A stretch of 64,000 nucleotides of DNA from Sphingobacterium sp. UBA2700 (GTDB taxonomy: Bacteria > Bacteroidota > Bacteroidia > Sphingobacteriales > Sphingobacteriaceae), in NCBI GenBank assembly GCA_002354335.1, contig DELI01000029.1, positions 223,909 to 287,908 on the forward strand. Reading direction: 5' to 3'. Below the pieces are notes generated by a model, which was not told the DNA's origin, searched no databases, and worked only from the letters and a program-made list of their open reading frames with translations. Of this stretch, positions 19,185 to 28,685 are shown piece after piece (within the stretch, counting starts at the first letter, position 1; each line of letters opens with the position of its first letter). The translations under genes were made by a program, and so were the position numbers.

Positions 19185-19793
19185 TTATTTTAAATTAATG
19201 TCACTATCAATCTTAATGACTCTTCCAGGATTTCCGACCACAGTTGCTCCGTCCGGAATATCCGTTATTATTACGGATCCAGCGCCAATTGTACAAAATC
19301 TACCTATTTTAATCCCTTGAATAACGGCCGCGCCTATGCCAATATGCGTCCCTTCACCGACTTTAACTCGTCCGGCCAACGCGGCATTTGGAGAAATATG
19401 AACATAATCGGAGATCATACATTCGTGATCAATCGAACAATTGGTGTTAATTATGCAATGCTTCCCAATACTGGCTTCAGAGTTAACCGTTACTCCCGAC
19501 ATTACAACCGTTCCTTCACCGAATTTTGCACGCTGAGAAATTGAGGTTTTGGGATGAATTAGCATCGGATATATTAAGTCTGAATTTACCTCTGCAATAG
19601 CTTTTCGGATCTTATTATTTCCAATTGAAATAATAATTTCTTTGCAATTATCTGGAATATTCTTGTATACAGTATAACCAAACAACTCATCAGATTTAGG
19701 CATTTCGTCTACAAATCCATCGATGACCACGCCAGTTAACTCGGCTATTTCAACAACGACTTTTCCATGACCATTTGCTCCATACAGATACAT
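19185..19793 (-). CDS. NeuD/PglD-family sugar O/N-acetyltransferase
   Basis: 202 residues. A small N-terminal Rossmann-like domain (LYGANGHGKVVVEIAEL) is followed by a left-handed beta-helix of hexapeptide repeats (about residues 85-190), with IDHECMISDYVHISPNAAL carrying the family's catalytic-type histidine. PglD acetylates UDP-4-amino-4,6-dideoxy-GlcNAc using acetyl-CoA, and the adjacent PglE-like aminotransferase fits that role. Substrate assignment is by context. Confidence 0.88.
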   Translation of the reverse strand: MYLYGANGHGKVVVEIAELTGVVIDGFVDEMPKSDELFGYTVYKNIPDNCKEIIISIGNNKIRKAIAEVNSDLIYPMLIHPKTSISQRAKFGEGTVVMSGVTVNSEASIGKHCIINTNCSIDHECMISDYVHISPNAALAGRVKVGEGTHIGIGAAVIQGIKIGRFCTIGAGSVIITDIPDGATVVGNPGRVIKIDSDINLK

Positions 19794-19987
19794 AACAACT
19801 ATTTTTTATTTACTTTAACCTTTTCTTTTTCTTTCAATTTATAAAAACACACTTTCGTATCGATTGCCTTTGCGTATCAATCACGACAGTGATTTCGCTC
19901 TAGCCTTCGATAACAGCAACTATATTAGCCATCCGTCTTTAATATTTCTACGAAAGACTCTATTAAGTTCCTTTTCATAGCTTATCA
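19794..19987. other. 194-base gap inside the capsule operon
   Basis: An unusually long spacer for this operon. On the minus strand it contains broken short reading frames (for example one beginning MKRNLIESFVEILKTDG, then a stop), which may be a relic of a small gene such as a carrier protein. I could not identify it and see no clear promoter. Confidence 0.35.
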
Positions 19988-20593
19988 TTAATTATTCCCA
20001 TTAAAACCTTCCATAGTCGCTTGACCTTCTTGCGAGATCCCCTCTCGAACAACAACTTTTTTAATTGTTAATAAAAAAATCTTTAAGTCCAAAATAAATG
20101 AAATATTGTCAACATACCACACATCTAGTTCAAATTTTCGAGTCCACGAAATCGCATTGCGCCCATTGACTTGTGCCCAACCAGTAATCCCTGGTCGCAC
20201 ATCGTGGCGTTGCTTCTGAACGGCACTATATAACGGCAGATACTGTGGCAATAACGGTCTAGGCCCAACAATTGCCATATCCCCCATCAAAACATTTATT
20301 AATTGAGGAATTTCATCTAACGATGTCTTACGCACAAAAGAACCTATTGGAGTTAAGCGATCTGCATCCGATAATAGCTCTCCATTTTTATCTTTTTTAT
20401 CGTTCATCGTCTTAAACTTTATGATTTTAAAAATCCGTTCGTTTAAACCAGGTCTCGATTGGAAAAAAAATGGTTTACCCTGATTCGCAAAATATAAAGC
20501 CACAACAACCGCAATAAAAATTGGAGAAATTAAACCCAACAAAACAAGAGCAATAATAAAATCGAAAAAGCGTTTAAAAAAATTTTTATACAT
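19988..20593 (-). CDS. Phosphoglycosyl transferase initiating chain assembly (PglC-like)
   Basis: 201 residues, the minimal monotopic phosphoglycosyl transferase. It has one N-terminal hydrophobic re-entrant helix ([21 protein letters not shown]) followed by the catalytic domain with the [13 protein letters not shown] segment, the conserved [19 protein letters not shown] (Asp-Glu dyad) and [10 protein letters not shown]. It transfers a sugar-1-phosphate to undecaprenyl phosphate at the inner membrane. Its small size and neighbours match PglC rather than the long WbaP. It is followed downstream by PglD- and PglE-like genes. Confidence 0.93.
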   Translation of the reverse strand: MYKNFFKRFFDFIIALVLLGLISPIFIAVVVALYFANQGKPFFFQSRPGLNERIFKIIKFKTMNDKKDKNGELLSDADRLTPIGSFVRKTSLDEIPQLINVLMGDMAIVGPRPLLPQYLPLYSAVQKQRHDVRPGITGWAQVNGRNAISWTRKFELDVWYVDNISFILDLKIFLLTIKKVVVREGISQEGQATMEGFNGNN

Positions 20594-20595
20594 TT

Positions 20596-21741
20596 TTATC
20601 TATCAATTAGTTTTTTGTATTCAATTAATAGGGCTTCCCAAACCACCGATTGCTGATAACGAGACTCTATCATATTACGGGCGTTTAGTTTCATTAAATT
20701 ATATTGATTTCTATCTTTTTTGATATCTCTCATCGCTGCAATTAGGGATTTTATATCTTTTGGAGGAATGATAAGACCGTTTTTTTTATGTACAATGATC
20801 TCATTACAACCATTTATATCTGTAACAATGCTTGGTAATTCCAGCGCTCCTGCTTGAATTACTACATTCGGAAACCCTTCTCTATAACTAGGAAATACTA
20901 GCGCGTCTGAAATAGCAAAGTAAGGTCTCACATCCCTTTGAAAGCCAACGCTAACTATACTTGGGTTGCTTGCAATTTCCTCAAGTGTTTTTGCTTCTAA
21001 CGGATCAAGCTCGCTTTCATAATTTCCAACTAATAATAATTTCGAATCACCATTCGAATTCAAAGTCTTAAAGGCTTCAATCAATTCATTAATACCCTTA
21101 TCCGCAACTAATCGGCCGACAAATATATAAACGAAATCCTCTTCCCGAATATGCAATTGTTGCTTAAGATTTTGTAGTTCAATTTTACTCTGCGTAGCTA
21201 AGTTGAAATAGGTTAAGTCAATTCCATTAACATTTCCGTTGGCAATAATCTTTAACGGTTTTTTAGTAATATTAAATTTGACTAAATCATTTTTTACTCC
21301 CTTTCCTTCAGGAAATATATCAGTGGCAGCCCAACATAACAGCCGATCCATTAATATTAGCAGTTCCCGAAGAAGCCCTCGCTTTGAAGGGAAAATTAAC
21401 CCTGTAAACGTGTGAACTCGAATCGGCACCCCAGCCATTTTTGCGGCTAGCATCGACAAAAGACCAGCTTTAGGAGTAATTGAGTGAACAATCGTGGGCT
21501 TCTCCTTATTCAAAACCTTAAAGAGGTTCACCAGAGAAACGAAATCTTTAAACGGGCTAATTCCCCGTTCCATGTTTACCGCAATTACCGGTACCCCCTC
21601 TCGTTCCGAGGTTTCTTTTAAGAAATGTCCTTGACTCGAAATAGCAACTACCTCATAATGTTCGCTCAAAAACCGAAGTTGACCATTTAATAAGCCGAAA
21701 AGTGACTCTGGAACTGTTGCCGTACGAACTATTTTATACAT
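20596..21741 (-). CDS. Glycosyltransferase family 4 (PglA-like)
   Basis: 381 residues with the two-domain GT-B fold. The N-terminal domain has [22 protein letters not shown] and [14 protein letters not shown], common in enzymes adding the second sugar after a PglC-type transferase. The C-terminal domain has [22 protein letters not shown] and the donor-site [21 protein letters not shown] (Glu-x7-Glu-like). It lies 2 bases upstream of the PglC-like gene and probably acts directly after it. Confidence 0.88.
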   Translation of the reverse strand: MYKIVRTATVPESLFGLLNGQLRFLSEHYEVVAISSQGHFLKETSEREGVPVIAVNMERGISPFKDFVSLVNLFKVLNKEKPTIVHSITPKAGLLSMLAAKMAGVPIRVHTFTGLIFPSKRGLLRELLILMDRLLCWAATDIFPEGKGVKNDLVKFNITKKPLKIIANGNVNGIDLTYFNLATQSKIELQNLKQQLHIREEDFVYIFVGRLVADKGINELIEAFKTLNSNGDSKLLLVGNYESELDPLEAKTLEEIASNPSIVSVGFQRDVRPYFAISDALVFPSYREGFPNVVIQAGALELPSIVTDINGCNEIIVHKKNGLIIPPKDIKSLIAAMRDIKKDRNQYNLMKLNARNMIESRYQQSVVWEALLIEYKKLIDR

Positions 21742-21747
21742 ACAATT

Positions 21748-23049
21748 CTAGTTAATAGAGAGTTTCGCGCCATTCAAGGAATTTTCTCTAGAGACATCTC
21801 CCACTTTACCATTCCTTCTCAATTTCACATCGTTAACCCCTTGAAATTTATTTTCCTTTAGGATTACTTCCCCGTCAAAATTTATCGAGTATTGTTTCTT
21901 AAGATTTTTTGTCAAAAATGAATTATTAACGAACTTCATACCAGGTGAGATAATATTCATAAGTGAGCTCGACTTATAATCATATATGTCGTCAACTTCA
22001 AAAATATTATCTTCAATTATACTGCCACGCCTCTCTCCATGGGGAGCATAAAAATTAACTAAAGAGCGGTCGTTTAATTGATCTACCCCCCTGGTTCTTT
22101 TTAGCCCTGTATTTTTCGGAAAGCCGTTATTTGAAATAAAATTCCCTCTGATTGTGACAGGAGCATTTGTAGTTTTACTTACGTTATAAAAAACCATACC
22201 AAGATCAGTACCCGAAATTCGATTCTTCTCGATTATATGATTGCCTAAGTCTAATTCAAAGTGCATCCCTCTATCGTATCCAAAAATAGTATTTGAACTT
22301 AATGTTATATTCTTACTAAGGTATTCTATGACAATCCCTGCACGACCCAACTGTTTAGTTTTATTAAAGTCGTTTAAGATTTTGTTATTTGAAATCTTAC
22401 CTTGTGCAACGTTCGCGATATAAATTCCATCACCATAATCATCTTTCTTAGGATTGTAACCCCAAGCATTTAGAATCTCATTATTAATAATATTTATGCT
22501 CTTTATTTTATTAGCTGATTGATTAATATCTATAGCAGTTGTAAAAATTGAAAGACCGATTCCGTATATATTTTGAATTTGAACATTCGACACTTCAACA
22601 CTTTCAACATCACTTATTCCAATTCCATAATATGAAACCGATTTATTGATGAATTTATTTGATTGACTGTATACTGGGAAAGAACCAAATAAGCTTAAAT
22701 CACGAACGATAACATTTCCTTTAGCCGGTGATTGGTAATAACCTCTTATAGATAAAATCGTTGTGTTCGCAATATTTCTAATTTTTGATTTTCCCTTTGA
22801 TTCCCCAAATATTTTAACTCTTCCTTGAGGGATAAAAAAATCTAATTGTTGAGACGTTAAGTACTCGCCTTGGGGAAAGAAAATTTCAGCATCCTTACTT
22901 TTTTGCGCATCCTCAAAACATCTCAAAATCGCCTTTGTATCATTTGTTTTGCCATCTCCTTTTGCTCCGTAATTTTTCACATTAAACGTCTGTGCAAAAC
23001 ATGCATTAAAATGCGCAAAAATTGTCAAAAACATTAAACTCCATCTCAT
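21748..23049 (-). CDS. Secreted right-handed beta-helix protein (pectate-lyase superfamily)
   Basis: 433 residues. A Sec signal peptide ends after HFNACFAQ. The mature start TFNVKNYGAKGDGKTNDTKAI is the classical opening of pectate-lyase-3/GH28-type beta-helix proteins, followed by PQGEYLTS and many short Asn-rich beta-helix turns (NNEILNAWGY, SNNKILND, SNTIFGY). The active site is not assignable by eye. As part of the capsule operon it may cleave or epimerise the polysaccharide in the periplasm or outside. Its stop is followed 6 bases later by the GT4 start, and its ATG overlaps the preceding gene by 4 bases. Confidence 0.85.
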   Translation of the reverse strand: MRWSLMFLTIFAHFNACFAQTFNVKNYGAKGDGKTNDTKAILRCFEDAQKSKDAEIFFPQGEYLTSQQLDFFIPQGRVKIFGESKGKSKIRNIANTTILSIRGYYQSPAKGNVIVRDLSLFGSFPVYSQSNKFINKSVSYYGIGISDVESVEVSNVQIQNIYGIGLSIFTTAIDINQSANKIKSINIINNEILNAWGYNPKKDDYGDGIYIANVAQGKISNNKILNDFNKTKQLGRAGIVIEYLSKNITLSSNTIFGYDRGMHFELDLGNHIIEKNRISGTDLGMVFYNVSKTTNAPVTIRGNFISNNGFPKNTGLKRTRGVDQLNDRSLVNFYAPHGERRGSIIEDNIFEVDDIYDYKSSSLMNIISPGMKFVNNSFLTKNLKKQYSINFDGEVILKENKFQGVNDVKLRRNGKVGDVSRENSLNGAKLSIN

Positions 23050-24128
23050 ATTAATATACTTTTATAAGCTTCTAATATTGCTCCCACTTGAAAATTGATA
23101 TCATATTGGGCGCCTTTTGATTTACCGAGTCTAGAAATTTCCTCATAAAAATCTTTATCCTCCAGCTTTTTCAATTGGGCAACCAAATCATCAACATTTC
23201 CTCTTTCAAATAGCAAACCACCATTTTCTAGAACGTCAGATAAACCAGGTACATTCGATCCAATCGTTGGTTTACCCAATACCATTGACTCCACCGCAGA
23301 CAGCCCAAAACCCTCAATATGCGAACTCAATACAGAAATGTCAATCATTTTCAAAATAGAGGGAACATCATTCCGGTTCCCCAAAAATTTAATCCGATCG
23401 AACATTTCCTCTGACTTTACAAAATTTAATAATGCCTCTTTGTTCTTACCATCGCCAACCAAAATCAAATGATAATTTTTTGGCAACTTCTTCATTGCCT
23501 TAATTAAAGTCAACTGATCTTTTTCATCACGAAATCCAGCAACCATGCATAACAGAATTGAAGAACTTGAATACCCAAACTGCTCTTTGCTATGAGGCGA
23601 AGAATTTAGAATTTTACTTATGTTCACACCGTTATGAACAACAATTAATTTATTATTGGGGATTCCGTAATATCTTGTTAATGCATTCTTGACTTCATCT
23701 GAAATGCAGATCACTGATTTATAATATCTATAAACGAATCGATCAATTAATCTGAAAACCGGATTCGATAGTCTTCTGTTTGATGTGCTATGTTCAGTAA
23801 AGATCAATTTTACTCCCTTAAAGCTCAATATTTTAGCAAGAACTACCCAATATTGAGTTGGAAATAAATGTGCATGTATAATATCATAGGAACCCATAAA
23901 TTTAATTAGTTTAAATATGTTCAATGGGTTATAAGAACTTCCTTTCGACAAGGAGAACACCTTAAAGTCTTTATTTTTAACACTTTCTGTAAACGGATAC
24001 TCTTTACCATCGAGTAAGACTAAATCCATTTCAACATCAACAACATCGTTAAACAGAGGCAGTGTTTCAACTAACAATTTCTCCGCTCCACCCGTTGCTA
24101 AACTATTTATAACCTGTAATACCTTCAC
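23046..24128 (-). CDS. Glycosyltransferase family 4
   Basis: 360 residues of GT-B fold. It starts MKVLQVINSLATGGAEKLLVE, the typical acceptor-domain opening. It contains IIHAHLFPTQYW and VHNGVNISK at the domain hinge, and the donor-binding SSHIEGFGLSAVESMVLGKP in the C-terminal domain. It transfers one sugar from a nucleotide donor to the lipid-linked repeat unit. The sugar cannot be predicted from sequence. It ends with a 4-base overlap with the beta-helix gene. Confidence 0.9.
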   Translation of the reverse strand: MKVLQVINSLATGGAEKLLVETLPLFNDVVDVEMDLVLLDGKEYPFTESVKNKDFKVFSLSKGSSYNPLNIFKLIKFMGSYDIIHAHLFPTQYWVVLAKILSFKGVKLIFTEHSTSNRRLSNPVFRLIDRFVYRYYKSVICISDEVKNALTRYYGIPNNKLIVVHNGVNISKILNSSPHSKEQFGYSSSSILLCMVAGFRDEKDQLTLIKAMKKLPKNYHLILVGDGKNKEALLNFVKSEEMFDRIKFLGNRNDVPSILKMIDISVLSSHIEGFGLSAVESMVLGKPTIGSNVPGLSDVLENGGLLFERGNVDDLVAQLKKLEDKDFYEEISRLGKSKGAQYDINFQVGAILEAYKSILI

Positions 24129-24138
24129 GTTTACTACA

Positions 24139-25173
24139 TTAAAAATTTAAGAAAAAATAATGCCAAAATTCACTTAGCTTCACAGCCAGGAAGGCCTCCG
24201 TAGAGCCATTATAAAAAAGAAAGAAGTTTAAACCACATAGTAGGATTAGGGTAATCAACTCCTTTTCTTTCAAATTCTTAAACAACACTAAAAAAATAAA
24301 AGGAATAAAGCTTCCTATAATCCTTCCTCCGATGGGCGAAAGGAAATAAGAGGTTAAATATATAATTAACCCTAAAATTGAAAGAGTAGCCGCACTATCT
24401 ACTTTACTGTTAAAAATAGTCCCCTTTTTTATTGATATAATAACCAAAAAAACCATTAACCAAACAGCAAACATCGCTCCTGAAGAAGTGTTATCAAAAT
24501 TCGTAAGAGATTGTTTACTTCCGACCAACGTCGTAATAACGACTAAAATGGCATTGATAATCAATCCTAAAAGAATAAGAAAGATAATCCGACGATATGG
24601 TTTATCTATTTTAAAGACATTCTCTAACAATTCATTAATCCCGACGAACGCACAAATAATATAGAATGAATTGTGAATAAGACCCAATGAGGCAATGAAA
24701 ACAAGCTTCCATTTCATGGATTTAATTCTATCATAGAATAATAACAAAAAGACTAAGCCAAACCCTTGTCTCAAGGTTACAAGTTGTGTTGCAAAAAATT
24801 GGACGTTAAAAAATAATAGAACTAGAAAAAAAATTCCAACGAAGATGTTAGGAAAACTCCTCAAGGAAAACAGAGAAACCCCGAAACAATTTATAAATAC
24901 TATTATCTTAACAGTCAATGTCGGGTCATGCCAAATAGAGTCTAAACCTTTATTAACCAAATAAAACACGGGCTCATTAAATAAAAATCCCAAAACCGTT
25001 TTGATTTGAGATAAGCCGTACTCATAATCTACTGCATAAATGGTCAAATAATTATCTCTATCCTTAAAAAGAAAATGAGGCAATGAAGATAATACATATG
25101 CATATACAATGCTTATGAACACTGATAGTATTAAATTGCTTTTTGATGCAGAATATTGACTCTTTGTTAACAT
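24139..25173 (-). CDS. wzy: EpsG-like O-antigen/capsule polymerase candidate (Wzy)
   Basis: 344 residues, almost wholly hydrophobic, with roughly nine or ten membrane helices. The first external loop contains DRDNYLTIY, typical of EpsG-family proteins, and a TLRQGFGLVFLLL segment follows a short loop. As is usual for Wzy proteins, sequence conservation is low, so the call rests on topology, the EpsG-like motif and position among glycosyltransferases and a flippase. It would link repeat units in the periplasm. Confidence 0.8.
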   Translation of the reverse strand: MLTKSQYSASKSNLILSVFISIVYAYVLSSLPHFLFKDRDNYLTIYAVDYEYGLSQIKTVLGFLFNEPVFYLVNKGLDSIWHDPTLTVKIIVFINCFGVSLFSLRSFPNIFVGIFFLVLLFFNVQFFATQLVTLRQGFGLVFLLLFYDRIKSMKWKLVFIASLGLIHNSFYIICAFVGINELLENVFKIDKPYRRIIFLILLGLIINAILVVITTLVGSKQSLTNFDNTSSGAMFAVWLMVFLVIISIKKGTIFNSKVDSAATLSILGLIIYLTSYFLSPIGGRIIGSFIPFIFLVLFKNLKEKELITLILLCGLNFFLFYNGSTEAFLAVKLSEFWHYFFLNF

Positions 25174-26277
25174 TTAGAGATCATTTAAAAATCCAATCCA
25201 TTTCTTCGCAATTTCTTGAGGCAAAAACTTTTCTGCATTACTTTTGGATTCATTGGAAAAACTTACTCGCAAAGCTTCGTCTGAAATTAGCGTGTTCAAT
25301 GCCACAGAAAAAGCTTCCGAATCATCATCTTTAACTAGAAATCCATTATCTCGATTAATTACTTCAGCCGGACCTGTCAAGCAATCATATGCAATTATTG
25401 GTAATCCATATGATTGGGCTTCAATCAGCGTCATGGGCAGTCCCTCAAACCTTGATGTCATGACCAAAAAACTCGATGTTTTATAATATTCTCCGATATT
25501 ATTCGTCGATGGAACAAGTTTAATATTTTTCAGACCCGATTTATTTATCTGATTTTGAAGCGACTCCTTATCTTCACCTTCTCCAATTATCTTCAAATCC
25601 CAATCCAGACAATTGTATTTTTTGACAAAATCTTCCCAGATAGCGATCAGTTTATCAAACCCTTTTTGAAAAGTATACCTTCCAATCGCGATTATCTGTT
25701 TAGAGTTTCTTGCATACGCATTTACGGAAATCGCAAAAGGCGAAGGATTACTAATATTTACAATTTTCGCAGATACCCTTGGATTTTGCATCCATAGTTC
25801 CCTATCTCTTGCTGTTAGTACGACAACTGCATCAGATCGCTTAAGTGCAAGTCGACGTGCTAAATCTCTGGATTTTAATCCTAAATTGACAGTAAAATTG
25901 AAGTGTTCCCATACTACAATCTTCATTTTGTTCCTTTTTCCGAAATTGAAAAAAGTTAATATCGGGTTGAGATACAAAAAAGATAGCGACTCTACGCATA
26001 CAAAAATATCTATCTTATGATATTTAAGACTGTTCAAGAGAACATTCAATAACTTAAAATAATCCCTCTTTACATTTTCAACATTTAGATTAATCAAGTT
26101 AACTCTTTCATCTAGAAAATAATGTACATCTTCTCGGGATACATTTGAATATATATAAATATTGTATGAATCGCACAAACTATTTACCACGCCTAACGTG
26201 GCACGTTCCGTTCCAGCAAGTTTGCCTAAACCAAAAAGAAAAAAACATACATTCTTTTTGTTTGATAAATTATTCAT
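25174..26277 (-). CDS. Glycosyltransferase family 4
   Basis: 367 residues of GT-B fold. Near the N-terminus is FFLFGLGKLAGTERATLGVVNSL. The C-terminal domain has IAIGRYTFQKGFDKLIAIW, LKIIGEGEDKESLQ and MTSRFEGLPMTLIEAQSYGLP. It adds a sugar to the capsule repeat unit; donor and linkage are unknown. It directly abuts the polymerase gene. Confidence 0.9.
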   Translation of the reverse strand: MNNLSNKKNVCFFLFGLGKLAGTERATLGVVNSLCDSYNIYIYSNVSREDVHYFLDERVNLINLNVENVKRDYFKLLNVLLNSLKYHKIDIFVCVESLSFLYLNPILTFFNFGKRNKMKIVVWEHFNFTVNLGLKSRDLARRLALKRSDAVVVLTARDRELWMQNPRVSAKIVNISNPSPFAISVNAYARNSKQIIAIGRYTFQKGFDKLIAIWEDFVKKYNCLDWDLKIIGEGEDKESLQNQINKSGLKNIKLVPSTNNIGEYYKTSSFLVMTSRFEGLPMTLIEAQSYGLPIIAYDCLTGPAEVINRDNGFLVKDDDSEAFSVALNTLISDEALRVSFSNESKSNAEKFLPQEIAKKWIGFLNDL

Positions 26278-26289
26278 GAAGATTGTTAT

Positions 26290-27369
26290 TTATTTGAATA
26301 TTTGTTTTAAAGTTTCCGAGGAGTTTAAATCTTCCATTAACTTCAAGACTACCTCTTTATTACTATCAGCCTTAATGTTTTTTAGATCATTCAACATAAA
26401 ATCTCTTAACTTAATATAAGAATAGTCATACTCTAAAAAATCACCAATCTTTTCAGATAATACAATAGGTGTCATTCGATAGTACAAATATTCAATTAAT
26501 TTTGTGGGATTGGCCACTCGATTCACTACGTTATCATCCCTAAGCACAAATCCATAATGAGCTAATTGATAATATGGACTAAGCTCATGGGGATTAACAG
26601 AATTAACGTAAATTCTAATACCCTTTTCCTTTATTTCTGACACTCTTTCCGCGACCGCCTCTGGTTTATTTAACAACAAAATATAAACACAATTTTTTGA
26701 AATAGGTTTATCTTTTATAGACGCTAACATGAGATCAATATTTTGCCAAACATGAACTCCACCACTATACAGGATTACAGTATCATCTGCAGAAATATCA
26801 TAGTTTTGCATTATTTGACGGATTGCATCATGATTTACAGAATCAGATAGATTTGACGGCTTAATTCCATATAAGTAAGAATTATAATTAAATTCAGGAT
26901 ACTTAGATCTATAGTGTTCCTGCATCATTTTTGTCACAGAGATTGTACAATCAGCATTCTTGAAACATACCTTCTCTATTTTATTATATTGATGAAATAT
27001 CTCCTGAGATTTATGAGTCATTTCCAACTCTTCGGGAATAACTCCATGTATATCCAAAACCTTCTTCGCGCGAATGAAAGGCAAAAATGATTGGACAAAC
27101 CTCATATTAAAAATTGTATGAAAATATACGATATCGGCAGTCAATAAATAATAAGCAGCGAGCCAAAAATATAAGAATATGTTTAGTCTAAGATAAACAA
27201 CATCGGGTTGAGTCTTTACCCTTTTTAAGAGTAAAAACCTTTTATAAGAAAATTGTAAATAAATTCTTTTTCTGTCTTTTACAAACGTATCTATACTAGC
27301 GACTCTTTGGACCAGTCCATCATTTTTGTTGTCTTCTACCGGAAAAGGGGCTATAAACAATAATTTCAT
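26290..27369 (-). CDS. Glycosyltransferase, GT-B fold
   Basis: About 359 residues from the ATG at 27369 (MKLLFIAPFPVEDNKNDGLV), which lies in tandem with an ATG at 27375. It resembles GT4-type proteins: an N-terminal domain ending near DIHGVIPEELEM, a linker with NYDISADDTVILYSGGVHVWQN, and a C-terminal AHYGFVLRDDNVVNRVANPTKLIEYLYY segment. The usual E-x7-E is less clear than in its neighbours, so donor binding may differ. Confidence 0.8.
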   Translation of the reverse strand: MKLLFIAPFPVEDNKNDGLVQRVASIDTFVKDRKRIYLQFSYKRFLLLKRVKTQPDVVYLRLNIFLYFWLAAYYLLTADIVYFHTIFNMRFVQSFLPFIRAKKVLDIHGVIPEELEMTHKSQEIFHQYNKIEKVCFKNADCTISVTKMMQEHYRSKYPEFNYNSYLYGIKPSNLSDSVNHDAIRQIMQNYDISADDTVILYSGGVHVWQNIDLMLASIKDKPISKNCVYILLLNKPEAVAERVSEIKEKGIRIYVNSVNPHELSPYYQLAHYGFVLRDDNVVNRVANPTKLIEYLYYRMTPIVLSEKIGDFLEYDYSYIKLRDFMLNDLKNIKADSNKEVVLKLMEDLNSSETLKQIFK

Positions 27370-27382
27370 AAACATTTTTTTA

Positions 27383-28681
27383 CTAAAGTTTGTCTCGTAT
27401 GATTGAGAATTGAAGAATAGTTAGAACGATATAACTTAATAAGTATGAAAGTGATACGCCGATTGCACCATATTGCAAAATTGAAACAAAAAAATAGCAA
27501 GAAAGTAAAAGGACTATTGCCCAAATCCCATTCATTATTAGTCCCAACCACATCTTATCTTGGCTTGCTATACCTTGGCCAATAACATTATTCATTGCAA
27601 TTATTATAGTAGAAATGAACATAATAATCATTGGCCACGTCGCATCTGCATATTTATCGCCATACAGCCATATAATTAAAGGCGTAAATAAAATGCAAAG
27701 TACACCGAAGCCTAAAGAAATTATAAAATTAATTTTTAGGTTTTTGTTAAAGATATCCTTATAATTTGATGTATCATTCAGACTTGAAGACAACATAGGC
27801 AATGCAATTTGCGATAAGGCCGACGGAATAAATAATACTGTCATTCTCCATTGGTTTGCAATATCAAATACAGCCATCTGGTTATATCCATCATTTTGGT
27901 TTATAAGTATAAAATTACAAAGCCAGGAAATCGGCCCCACCATTAATCCGGCAAGTATGGCGGGAAAACTAAAATTTAGAAGAATTCTATATTCCGTTAA
28001 ATTCGCACGACTAAAAGATTTTATCTTAAAATCTCTATCAAAATATTTGTTAATCGAATATTTGTTTAACAAAAATAATATCAAAAAATTTAAACCGAAT
28101 GCTATAACGATTATTTCAAGATCAAAAAAATAGGCCGCGATTATTAATGAAATGGAAGATATGATTCCAGAAATGGCATTATTTATCGAGACCGTTTTAA
28201 ATTTTTCTAGTCCGTTTAGTATTCCAACTTGAACGCCATTTAGAGAAGAAAAAAACAAAACCAAAGAACCTATCCTAATTTCACGGGTTAAGTGCGGCGC
28301 TAAAATATATTCAGCGATATCAATTGCAAAAATGAATACCAAAACGGTAATAAGCAAGCTGATCGAGATTGCAAAGAAATTAGACAAACCAATAATCTTC
28401 TCAACCTTCAGCTTATCAGTAAACCTATATTGAGAAATGTATTTCGTGGCTGTGAGCCCTAATTCTAAACCCGCGAACATCGCAAACATTAAGATAGTTG
28501 ACTTTATGATTCCAAATTGTCCATAAACTTCCTTATCCATCACTCTCGCAATGATAATAGTGGAAATTAACATGGAGAATTTTGAAATCAAATTCCCTAA
28601 TAATATCCACGCACCATTGTCAAAAATTCTTTTGTTAAGTTCAGACTCCCTAAGCCTATTTATTTTTGAAATAATGCTCAT
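27383..28681 (-). CDS. wzx: Oligosaccharide flippase (Wzx)
   Basis: 432 residues with about 12 hydrophobic helices and the polysaccharide-biosynthesis (MATE-like) opening GAWILLGNLISKFSMLISTIIIARVMDKEVYG, split here as two motifs (NGAWILLGNLISKF and RVMDKEVYGQFG). It moves the finished lipid-linked repeat across the inner membrane for the polymerase at 24139. The ATG at 28681 is preferred over a TTG one codon upstream. Confidence 0.9.
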   Translation of the reverse strand: MSIISKINRLRESELNKRIFDNGAWILLGNLISKFSMLISTIIIARVMDKEVYGQFGIIKSTILMFAMFAGLELGLTATKYISQYRFTDKLKVEKIIGLSNFFAISISLLITVLVFIFAIDIAEYILAPHLTREIRIGSLVLFFSSLNGVQVGILNGLEKFKTVSINNAISGIISSISLIIAAYFFDLEIIVIAFGLNFLILFLLNKYSINKYFDRDFKIKSFSRANLTEYRILLNFSFPAILAGLMVGPISWLCNFILINQNDGYNQMAVFDIANQWRMTVLFIPSALSQIALPMLSSSLNDTSNYKDIFNKNLKINFIISLGFGVLCILFTPLIIWLYGDKYADATWPMIIMFISTIIIAMNNVIGQGIASQDKMWLGLIMNGIWAIVLLLSCYFFVSILQYGAIGVSLSYLLSYIVLTILQFSIIRDKL

Positions 28682-28685
28682 CAAA

